Below are positions 1 through 8,919 of a stretch of 64,000 nucleotides of DNA, in pieces. Where the stretch lies: assembly GCA_017302715.1 (NCBI GenBank), contig JAFLCD010000001.1, forward strand, positions 62,001 to 126,000, read 5' to 3'. A model generated the notes under the pieces. It did no database searches, was not told where the DNA came from, and saw only the letters and a program-made list of their open reading frames with translations. The translations under genes and the position numbers were made by a program. Each line of letters starts with the position of its first letter. Position 1 is the stretch's first letter. This stretch comes from Deltaproteobacteria bacterium. Its GTDB lineage: Bacteria; Bdellovibrionota; UBA2394.

Positions 1-301
1 TCAGTCGCAACTTCGTCGAGGGGCTCGCTTAGTAGAAATTTTGAAGCAAGGCCAATACTCACCACTCTCTGTTCAAAAACAAGTGGCGATTATTTTTGCG
101 GCTACACAAGGTGCGCTGGATGATATTCCTGTAAACAAGCTAAAAGCTTTTGAAGATGGACTTATGTCTTATCTTGATGCCAACGCTTCAGATCTTTTGA
201 ATGAAATTTCTACAAAGAAAGTTTTGAGCGATGAATTAAAGCCAAGATTAACTGCAGCGATTCAAAAATTTAAATCCAACTTTTCTTATACAAAAGAATA
301 A
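1..301 (+). CDS. atpA: ATP synthase F1 subunit alpha, C-terminal end (partial)
   Basis: This is the 3' end of the alpha subunit of the F1 catalytic head; the gene begins before the window. Reading from base 2 gives a continuous frame containing the segment RGARLVEILKQGQYSPL, which is typical of the alpha-subunit C-terminal helical domain, followed by about 75 residues of helix up to the TAA stop at 299-301. The next gene, atpG, starts 11 bp downstream, giving the standard alpha-gamma-beta-epsilon order. Identity is secure from motif and context; nothing can be said about the catalytic part, which lies outside. Confidence 0.95.
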   Translation, partial: QSQLRRGARLVEILKQGQYSPLSVQKQVAIIFAATQGALDDIPVNKLKAFEDGLMSYLDANASDLLNEISTKKVLSDELKPRLTAAIQKFKSNFSYTKE

Positions 302-312
302 AGGTTTAGCGA

Positions 313-2618
<2,306 letters not shown>

Positions 2619-2620
2619 CG

Positions 2621-2872
2621 ATGCAAGTTTCTTTGGCCACACCTGAGAAAATAATTTTCTCAGGTTCTGCTGATGACGTTTTGCTTATTGCAGACAAAGG
2701 GCAAATTAATTTGCTCGATCGGCATGCAAATCTCATTACTCTTGTTCGAAAAGGTCCCATCACCTTAAAGGCCGCTACTGGAGTTTTAAAATTTCAAGTG
2801 GGTGATGGAGTTCTTAAAGTCGAAGATAATAAAGTTTCGATTTTGTGTGGCGAAATTTCGGCGAGCGCTTAA
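2621..2872 (+). CDS. atpC: ATP synthase F1 subunit epsilon, short form
   Basis: Epsilon joins the shaft to the c-ring and in many bacteria inhibits ATP hydrolysis. This protein is only 83 residues: it covers the N-terminal beta-sandwich (pattern from VSLATPEKIIFSG to LCGEISAS) and stops where the two C-terminal helices of a usual 130-140 residue epsilon would begin. Those helices carry the inhibitory function, so this subunit should lack it. The frame is followed immediately by a convergent gene 8 bp away, leaving no room for a lost C-terminus in the same frame. A long perfect inverted repeat lies just inside the gene. Confidence 0.92.
   Translation: MQVSLATPEKIIFSGSADDVLLIADKGQINLLDRHANLITLVRKGPITLKAATGVLKFQVGDGVLKVEDNKVSILCGEISASA
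2641..2665. repeat. Perfect 25-nt palindrome inside the start of atpC
   Basis: Bases 2641-2665 form a perfect inverted repeat: a 12-base arm starting ACCTGAGAAAAT, one central A, then its exact reverse complement. As RNA it can fold into an 11-bp stem with a TAA loop. It starts 20 nt after the atpC start codon and codes for residues 7-15. There is no T-run after it, so it is not a standard terminator. Confidence 0.85.
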
Positions 2873-2880
2873 TTTTTCAT

Positions 2881-3483
2881 TTATTTTTTCTGCTGAAGTT
2901 GAATTTTAACTTCTACTTTTCCTGTCGCACTTTTCTGTATTTTTAATTCAATTTTCTTGTCAGGATTTTTAGCTTTTAAATCTGTCAGCTGTTTATCCAT
3001 ATTCGCGAGAAAAGTCTGTTTCTCAGGAAGTTTTTGAGTACTGCCAACCAGCGCGGACATCTTTTCATAGAGCGTTTCGAGATGTTTTTTAGCCTTCGGT
3101 GTTTCAGTCGCAGAATTTGTAGCAGAGAGATTGGCGGGTCGAGGTTGCTCTCCGGTTGTCTTTTTCTCGAGCAAAAATAAATCTCGTTTGTAAGTTCCTT
3201 CTTCTATTTGTCTTTGAATTTTTGTCCAAAGAGTTGAGAGCTGAAGGTATCTACTTTGAATAGATTGAAATCTAAATTTAGCAGCGGTCGTCTTTAGATC
3301 GACTGGCGTAATTCGAGCTAAAGAAGTTTTAAATTCTTGATGTTCTTTGGAGGGCTCTCGCTTTTGAACTCCAGCGAAGTATTGTTCGTAAAGAGATTGT
3401 ACCTTCTGCAAGCCGCGATCGACTTCAGTTAGCTTGGCATCAATATCAATTGAAGCTCCTGCCTTCGGTGATCTGCCGCCCAT
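2881..3483 (-). CDS. Small protein with MXAN_5187-type C-terminal domain
   Basis: This 200-residue soluble protein has no signal peptide. Its middle (about residues 60-105) contains KFRFQSIQSRYLQLSTLWTK followed by QIEEGTYKRDLF, which I recognise from a domain found at the C-terminus of myxobacterial MXAN_5187-like proteins and widespread in former delta-proteobacteria. Function is not established. The rest is charged and predicted helical, with a lysine/glutamine-rich end. It converges on atpC with 8 bp between stops. The family call is from memory of the motif and was not tested by search. Confidence 0.6.
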   Translation of the reverse strand: MGGRSPKAGASIDIDAKLTEVDRGLQKVQSLYEQYFAGVQKREPSKEHQEFKTSLARITPVDLKTTAAKFRFQSIQSRYLQLSTLWTKIQRQIEEGTYKRDLFLLEKKTTGEQPRPANLSATNSATETPKAKKHLETLYEKMSALVGSTQKLPEKQTFLANMDKQLTDLKAKNPDKKIELKIQKSATGKVEVKIQLQQKK

Positions 3484-3640
3484 CTCTCTATTTTACAGGC
3501 TGGATCGGATATCCCAAAGCTGCCCCGCGCGTGTCCCAGCGGAGAAGTAGCGAAGTCGCGAGAAGCTCTTGAAAATACATAGAAATATGCGATCTAGGTT
3601 GAGCATGAATCTTGCAGTTCATGAGGTTAAGGGGATTTTT

Positions 3641-5125
3641 ATGTTCGGACATAAGGGAGTTTTGCTTTTCACATCTATTGTTTTTATTGTGCCTCATCTC
3701 GCTTTTGCGGGTGATTACGATCGAATTCTTTTCGATCAAAACGGAAAACGAATCGATTTAACAACCTATCAAGCAAAAGATCCTTCCGTAGCTTTAACTT
3801 CAAAAGTAACGACAACGTGCGCAGAGTATCCAGATCATCCATGTATCAAATACAAAGTAATTGGCGATCCTTCAGTTACAACTCCAGAAAATATTTCTGC
3901 GATCGAGTCCGCATTTTCACTTTGGTCAAGCGTACAGCTCTATTCAAAATTTATAGATTTAAAATATGTTACAAATGGAATTTCTTCGACCATTCCGGAT
4001 TTAAAAGTTTACGAAGGTAGCGTTGCTACGAATTCAATTCAATTTGATGAATTTCAAAACCCTCTTATCGAGGGAGATTTTATTGTCTCGTTTATTCCTC
4101 CAGTTGATATGCAATTTGGAGACAAAGTTTTTTCAAAATCTTTTTCTTATGTTCGCCCCGATATTGCTAATTTAAAGGCAGAAACAAAATGGGCGGGAAT
4201 TTTTTTGAATCCAGCTTTAAAACCTGGGATTGATTATAATTTACAGGCCGTTGTTGCGTTTGAACTTGGTCGAATTTTAGGATTAGCTCCTTCTAATTTA
4301 TTAGGTTCTGCGATGTATCCCATTCGCTCAAGCAAAAGTACTTTAGCTACTTTAAATGGAGACGATATGTTTTGGATTTCTTCTCTCTACCCGCCTACTG
4401 GATTTTCAAAAACCGTCGGAAGCATTAGCGGAAAAATTTTAGATGGAAAAGATGGAGCTCCGTTTAAAGGCGCAATCGTAGAATTGTTAGCCGCTGAAAA
4501 GCTTGCTGACTTCGTTAAGTCTCCTGACCGATCGATGTTAGCGCTGTCCACTTACTCAAGAGACGAAGGTAAGTTCGAATTCAAGGCCGTGCCCGTTGGC
4601 AAATATATTTTAATTATTGAACCTCTCCCCGTAGGTCGCGTTGCCTTAAATCTTTTTGATTCTTGGCTGCAGTTTTTTACGACATCAACAGATTTTGAAA
4701 CGGAATTTTATGACGGAGCTAAAAGAGAGTCGAATCATGAGGCTATTTTTTCGTTTACTCCGCAAGCTATTTACTACGCTGCAACATTAGGAGTGGTGGT
4801 AGAACAAAATACAACTAAGGTCACCGTGATTACAAATTCAGCGAATACAAAGAATGAAACGATATCAGCCGAAGGATCTTCAAATGAAACTCTATCTTCG
4901 GTTGTAGCGGGCGAAACGGGAGATCTATCAAAAGATGTTCAGTTGTCGCCAGGAAATGATTTAAATGCGGGGCTTATTGGAGGTTGCGGAATGATAGAAA
5001 ATTCTTCAGTAGAAAATTTTAGTTTTCTTATTCCACTAGGCTTAATTTTTGCTTTATTCCTGCTGCTTCGGTCTCGATCGGATCAGAGAGCAAAATCGTA
5101 TCGTTCTGGATTCCGCCAATTCTAA
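3641..5125 (+). CDS. Exported matrixin-like protein with lost zinc ligands and C-terminal anchor
   Basis: The protein is 494 residues when started at the ATG at 3641, which has a clear AAGGGGA ribosome site and gives a signal peptide ending near LAFAG. Residues 207-217 (FELGRILGLAP) align with the matrixin zinc motif HExxHxxGxxH: Glu208 and Gly214 remain, but the three histidines are Phe207, Arg211 and Pro217. A Met-turn (SAMYP, near 225) and the usual following GDD...LYPP stretch are present, so the fold is recognisable and the active site is lost. A carboxypeptidase-regulatory/Cna-B-like domain follows (about 265-380). The end is a Ser/Asn/Thr-rich linker, Gly-Gly-Cys-Gly, one membrane helix and an Arg-rich tail. 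The last 98 bp overlap the convergent cpaF-like gene. Confidence 0.75.
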   Translation: MFGHKGVLLFTSIVFIVPHLAFAGDYDRILFDQNGKRIDLTTYQAKDPSVALTSKVTTTCAEYPDHPCIKYKVIGDPSVTTPENISAIESAFSLWSSVQLYSKFIDLKYVTNGISSTIPDLKVYEGSVATNSIQFDEFQNPLIEGDFIVSFIPPVDMQFGDKVFSKSFSYVRPDIANLKAETKWAGIFLNPALKPGIDYNLQAVVAFELGRILGLAPSNLLGSAMYPIRSSKSTLATLNGDDMFWISSLYPPTGFSKTVGSISGKILDGKDGAPFKGAIVELLAAEKLADFVKSPDRSMLALSTYSRDEGKFEFKAVPVGKYILIIEPLPVGRVALNLFDSWLQFFTTSTDFETEFYDGAKRESNHEAIFSFTPQAIYYAATLGVVVEQNTTKVTVITNSANTKNETISAEGSSNETLSSVVAGETGDLSKDVQLSPGNDLNAGLIGGCGMIENSSVENFSFLIPLGLIFALFLLLRSRSDQRAKSYRSGFRQF

Positions 5126-6305
5126 CGATTTCAGAAATTTTACGTTTTCCATCCGTATCGCGCTTAAGCTGAACAATGATGTTCACAGCTTGTGCAATTT
5201 GCCGTCGCGCAGACGGAACAGTAACGCCAACTCCAGCGGCTAACAATAAACTTTCTAATCGGCTCAGTGCCTCACGCGTAGAATTTGAATGCAAAGTTGT
5301 CATGGAGCCCGAGTGACCAGTGTTGAGTGCTTGCATCATTTCAAATGCTTCCACACCTCTCACTTCACTAACAATCAAACGTGAAGGTCGCATTCTTAGA
5401 CATTCTACAACAGCCGATCGCAGCTGACCTCTTCCGCTTTCGATTGCTATTGCGTGAGGATGGGGCCAATCGGTTTCAGCTTCTTCTTCAACGATCACGA
5501 GCCTCTCTGTTGGATCAATTTGTTCGACGAGACTACGAAGTAAAACAGTTTTTCCTGTGGATGTTCCGCCAGAAATTACAATGCTTTGTTTTTCTTTAAG
5601 AGCTCGTTTTAAAAAATCAATTTGATCAACGCTTCCAAATCCAGTTTTTAAAAGTTGATCGAGAGAAAGAACATTTTGTTTTGCTTTTCGAATCGAAAGA
5701 TGTGGAGCTTCAGCGATCGGAGGAAGTGCCGCTTGCATTCTCAAGGTTCGGTTCAGTCGCCAAGAAGCCCAGCCAGAATTTTTTCCAGTGTAAGATTCAA
5801 TTTTTTTCTGAAGAAAATCATTTGAAGAAAATTTCCAAGGAGTTTTTAAAAGCATGCCGCGCCAATCTACATAAATTTGATCAGCTCCGTTGATCATAAT
5901 TTCATCAAATTCTTTTTCTGAAAGTAGGTAGTTAAAAAATTCTTCATCATTAGATGGCTGCGCTAAAAACTCAGGAGCTTGCGAAGCCTGTTGTTCATCG
6001 ATTTCAAATAAAATTTGATGACCTCGAATTTGAATTTCATCGCTCGAGGCTAATTTAGATTCTAGAGAAATATTTTTCTTATTTAATTTTATATCTTGAA
6101 TGCGGTCGGCGTTGACAATCCACCACTGATCTTCTGCAAATTTAATTTCAAAATGAAATGGCTTATCGAGATCTTTTAAACAGACATCGGCTGAATCAGT
6201 TGTGCCGATAGTGATACTGTCATTTTCAAGTTGTACGACTCGCTTTCGATAGCGAGCGGGTGTTTCACTTGAAACTTTCTCTGCGATGGTAAGCTTGATC
6301 TTCAT
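5028..6305 (-). CDS. cpaF: CpaF-type secretion ATPase with N-terminal FHA-like domain
   Basis: This is a hexameric ATPase of the VirB11/GspE superfamily, CpaF branch, which powers Tad pili or related export systems from the cytoplasmic face. In 425 residues I see an FHA-like beta domain (1-105; SITIGTTDSADVCLKD), the N-terminal CpaF domain (about 115-215, with the DEIMINGADQIYVDW stretch), Walker A GGTSTGKT at 246-253, and Walker B/His box (RLIVSEVRG ... NTGHSGSMTTLHSNS). FHA domains bind phosphothreonine, suggesting control by a Ser/Thr kinase (inference). No other Tad genes (CpaE, TadB, TadC, secretin) lie next to it. Its 3' end overlaps the preceding convergent gene by 98 bp. Confidence 0.85.
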   Translation of the reverse strand: MKIKLTIAEKVSSETPARYRKRVVQLENDSITIGTTDSADVCLKDLDKPFHFEIKFAEDQWWIVNADRIQDIKLNKKNISLESKLASSDEIQIRGHQILFEIDEQQASQAPEFLAQPSNDEEFFNYLLSEKEFDEIMINGADQIYVDWRGMLLKTPWKFSSNDFLQKKIESYTGKNSGWASWRLNRTLRMQAALPPIAEAPHLSIRKAKQNVLSLDQLLKTGFGSVDQIDFLKRALKEKQSIVISGGTSTGKTVLLRSLVEQIDPTERLVIVEEEAETDWPHPHAIAIESGRGQLRSAVVECLRMRPSRLIVSEVRGVEAFEMMQALNTGHSGSMTTLHSNSTREALSRLESLLLAAGVGVTVPSARRQIAQAVNIIVQLKRDTDGKRKISEIVRIGGIQNDTILLSDPIETEAAGIKQKLSLVE

Positions 6306-6308
6306 TTG

Positions 6309-6545
6309 TTAATCGCATTTGCCCGTATACTGGTTAATGGTGCATCCGCTTGGATTTGAATTTTGAGATCGACTAACGCTGCAAACCTCCGGGCTGCCTA
6401 TAGCGACAGATCCATTGAGGGGAACAGAGCTTCCATTAGATGCGGAATTTGGCATTGGTGTGCCGCTTACTCCACCGCAACGCAGATCTTCTCCACATCC
6501 GGAGAGGGTTAATAAAATGAATCCGAATAAGAAAATTGATTTCAT
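6309..6545 (-). CDS. Small cysteine-containing lipoprotein
   Basis: This 78-residue protein starts at the ATG at 6545, which has a GAGG ribosome site. It has a signal sequence with lipobox LSGC (Cys17 to be lipidated). The mature part has four more cysteines (23, 55, 68, 77) in a Ser/Gly/Asn-rich sequence, so two disulfides are possible. It lies 3 bp upstream of the cpaF-like gene on the same strand and is probably co-transcribed with it. I do not recognise the family. A longer in-frame reading to 6626 lacks a ribosome site and would hide the signal peptide. Confidence 0.65.
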   Translation of the reverse strand: MKSIFLFGFILLTLSGCGEDLRCGGVSGTPMPNSASNGSSVPLNGSVAIGSPEVCSVSRSQNSNPSGCTINQYTGKCD

Positions 6546-6685
6546 GATCCTCAATAAAGCAAATAGAATGCCCATTAAAAGCGGTCTTAAGAGCCTTTCT
6601 GCCCTGCCCCTATGCAAAAAAGTCACAGAAATCTGACTTTATTTCAGGGTCAGGGAGTAAGATAGAAGTTGGATAAGTTGTGGGA

Positions 6686-7573
6686 ATGTCTTCAGAAGTA
6701 TCACTAAATTTGCCGCCGCCAGGCCCCTTTGGTCGAGGCTTCGATCCTTATAAAATTTCGATTCGAGTGATCGCCGTTTGCGTTGTTATTTCCCTTCTTA
6801 TTCATCTTTTAATTTTAATTTTTGCAGCGAGATATCAACCGTTCGCTGACAAGACATTAGAGACGGATCGAATTCCCATAGAAATCAATGTGCCCAATCA
6901 AATTTTAGACAGCATTCAGACGCTTCAAAAGTCTGCAGAAAAAACTCCGGAAGATGCAAAATTTGCGAGTGATCGAAATTTAAAAGCAGATGAAGAAACA
7001 AGTCCGCAGAGTGCTCCCACTTCTGTTCCACAAATTCGCGCTCAACCGAAATCTTCTCCCAGAGCTCAGACAAAAAAATCTAATGAAGGCATCGGAGAAA
7101 AAACAAAATTTTCGATTAGCCAAAAAGAAATGATGGAGGATGGCACTTTAGAGCAAGAGACACTTTCTCCTTCAGCTATTAATTCACCAGGATTTTTAAA
7201 TCGTTTGAAATTAGGTGAGCAGCTCAAATTAAATGCGAGAGAATTCGATTACGGCCAATACATCATCAGAATGAAAAATAAGCTTGTTCAACAGTGGAAT
7301 CCCAATAATACATTTAGCCCTCAGATGGTGAACTACAACGAAATTCGCGTGGAAATCGCGGTCATTTTGAACAAACTAGGTGAGATCGTAGAGCTGAGAA
7401 CTCTAAATCCTTCGATTTTTAATGCTTACGATCAAGAGGCTTTACGAGCGTTGCGAGAGTCGGGACCATTCCCAAATCCACCTAAATCCCTCATTCAAGA
7501 TGATGGATTTGTCTATATGCCCTGGAGTTTTACATTCTCTATCCGGCAATGGGGTGGGCCTCGTGTCGAGTAG
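6686..7573 (+). CDS. TonB-like protein (energy transducer family C-terminal domain)
   Basis: The architecture is that of TonB/TolA-like proteins: a short cytoplasmic Pro-rich start, one membrane helix (about residues 30-50), a charged periplasmic linker (60-150), and a C-terminal domain (about 195-295) with the pattern YIIRMKNKLVQQWNP, VAVILN-like strand, and DQEALRALRESGPFPNPP, typical of TonB-family C-terminal domains. It may pass energy to an outer-membrane receptor or act in a TolA-like role. No ExbB/ExbD or receptor gene is nearby. Start chosen at the ATG at 6686; an in-frame GTG at 6680 is possible. The last 35 bp overlap the next, convergent gene. Confidence 0.75.
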   Translation: MSSEVSLNLPPPGPFGRGFDPYKISIRVIAVCVVISLLIHLLILIFAARYQPFADKTLETDRIPIEINVPNQILDSIQTLQKSAEKTPEDAKFASDRNLKADEETSPQSAPTSVPQIRAQPKSSPRAQTKKSNEGIGEKTKFSISQKEMMEDGTLEQETLSPSAINSPGFLNRLKLGEQLKLNAREFDYGQYIIRMKNKLVQQWNPNNTFSPQMVNYNEIRVEIAVILNKLGEIVELRTLNPSIFNAYDQEALRALRESGPFPNPPKSLIQDDGFVYMPWSFTFSIRQWGGPRVE

Positions 7574-8216
7574 ATAAATTTTCATTTAAATCTACGGAAT
7601 GAATGGCTGCGTAAATCATTTGCCCATAGAGTTTTGCAGCGGCTCGCGCGGAATAAATAAAATCTTCTTCTTCTTTTCCATCAGAAATATTTTGATCGAT
7701 TAGATTTTCTAAATATTTATTGTGAGTAATATTCACAAGACTTCTATTCGAAACAAATGAAGTCGATTCTTTGGGAACGCCAATTCTTTCAAGCGCCTTT
7801 AAGTAGCCTCGACCTGCGGCTGGGTGCATCGATTCCAAATGATAAAAATATCCTAGGAAAGCGGGGATGGATTTTTGTTGAAGTAAATAATGACCAAAGC
7901 CTATGAAGGCCGCAGTTTCAGGAAGCGGGCGGCGATCAAAAATTTGAGAGGCGTCGATACCAAGAAACTTTAAATCGTTAACAAGAACTTGCTCTAAGTC
8001 GGCTTCGAAATTTACAATTTTAGAAAACAATTTCGATATAGATTTTTGAATAAATAAAATATCTCGAGTTTGAATCGCGAGCTCAAGCAAGATAGCTTTA
8101 TAGTGTTCAATATTCATTTCACGCAAAAGAATGCGTTTAAAACCCTCAGACTTGGACATTTCTACAAAGGCTTTTTGCCATTCATATTTGATTCGTTCGA
8201 TTTTGGATGTTGTCAT
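7539..8216 (-). CDS. Heme-oxygenase-fold protein with incomplete metal site
   Basis: This soluble 225-residue helical protein resembles the heme-oxygenase/TENA-like superfamily. I aligned it by eye with the clearer family member at 21953-22666: the shared anchor NDLKxLG and the later xLE motif line up. Compared with the diiron ligand set of that protein, Glu71, Glu128 and His165 are kept, but three ligands appear as Leu74, Leu169 and Leu172. It may bind heme or another ligand instead (for example through His38 in EHYKAILLE), or be a non-catalytic relative. Neighbours give no pathway. Function unknown; the fold is a moderate-confidence inference. Confidence 0.5.
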   Translation of the reverse strand: MTTSKIERIKYEWQKAFVEMSKSEGFKRILLREMNIEHYKAILLELAIQTRDILFIQKSISKLFSKIVNFEADLEQVLVNDLKFLGIDASQIFDRRPLPETAAFIGFGHYLLQQKSIPAFLGYFYHLESMHPAAGRGYLKALERIGVPKESTSFVSNRSLVNITHNKYLENLIDQNISDGKEEEDFIYSARAAAKLYGQMIYAAIHSVDLNENLSTRHEAHPIAG

Positions 8217-8388
8217 TGAGATGAATCTAAATCTGAATACTCAAAATAAAAACTGACTCACCCTGACAGCGCCATTTAGATAATTTATTGAAATTATTAA
8301 AGATTTTAGAATTTACAGGTCTTTAAATTTTTTGAATCTTAAAAACTTAGAGATATCAGGGATTTAACTGCCTTACACAAATCGGGTT

Positions 8389-8406
8389 TGACCGAAACTG
8401 ACCGAA
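8389..8406. repeat. 10-bp-phased direct repeat TGACCGAA x2
   Basis: TGACCGAA occurs at 8389-8396 and again at 8399-8406, exactly 10 bp apart, so both copies would face the same side of the helix. This is a possible activator-binding site for the small gene at 8656. Two copies of an 8-mer could be chance. Confidence 0.35.
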
Positions 8407-8440
8407 TATAAATTTTTTTTGTTTAGTTTTTCACAATCCT

Positions 8441-8495
8441 CGACAGAGACTGTCGATCAACCACATCTTTCTTCACAGTCCGCGACAAGATTGTC
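8441..8495. promoter_or_regulatory. Pair of palindromes, candidate operator
   Basis: CGACAGAGACTGTCG (8441-8455) is a perfect palindrome with 6-bp arms. GACAAGATTGTC (8484-8495) is a second, with 5-bp arms. Aligned they share CGACA...TGTC. Their centres are about 42 bp apart, close to four helical turns, as expected for two dimers on one face of DNA. The regulator is unknown; the neighbouring STAND-type regulator gene at 8909-12199 is one candidate. Confidence 0.4.
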
Positions 8496-8655
8496 TCAGC
8501 AAAAAGTAGCGAACTAGGCGTTTGAACGAACTTTTTGCGAATCTATTCGGCCCTAAACCCTCAAGTTAAAATTAATTATCGCTACCAAATGGAGGGCTAT
8601 TTGGCAGCGCATACATAAAGTTTGGTCGTTTTTTTAAGGTAGGGAGGGAAAAATA

Positions 8656-8919
8656 ATGAAAAGTTTTACTTACGGCATTTTAGTTGCGAGCGCTTTACAG
8701 ATTTTTGGTTTTACGACAGCCGCTTTGGGTGGGGATCATCAAGGACCTACGTCACCTCCGGTAGAAATGACTCCACCGCCAACTATTGATTCTGCGTCTA
8801 TTGCTGAAGCTAAACCAGTTCGTATGAACTTAAGTGGTGTCAACTACACCTGTACGCCTGAGCTGCAAGAAGACCTAGATTGGTCGCAGCTCTTTCCAGA
8901 TCTGCGATCTAACCCATAG
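8656..8919 (+). CDS. Small exported proline-containing protein
   Basis: This 87-residue protein has an excellent ribosome site and a signal peptide (about residues 1-25, ending near TTAALGG). The mature part of about 60 residues starts with a Pro-rich stretch (31-43) and ends in an acidic tail with one cysteine (Cys66). I know no family for it. It follows the longest regulatory gap in the window and converges with a large STAND-type regulator, overlapping it by 11 bp. A secreted peptide or small envelope protein are both possible. Confidence 0.6.
   Translation: MKSFTYGILVASALQIFGFTTAALGGDHQGPTSPPVEMTPPPTIDSASIAEAKPVRMNLSGVNYTCTPELQEDLDWSQLFPDLRSNP

Larger units (their letters stand above)
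8217..8655. other. 439-bp intergenic region, divergent promoters and leader
   Basis: No open frame here looks real. It separates the heme-oxygenase-fold gene (leftward) from a small exported protein gene (rightward). It holds one 10-bp-phased direct repeat and two palindromes, listed separately. A strong purine-rich ribosome site (AGGGAGGG) lies just before the ATG at 8656. The length is unusual for this compact window. Confidence 0.6.
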
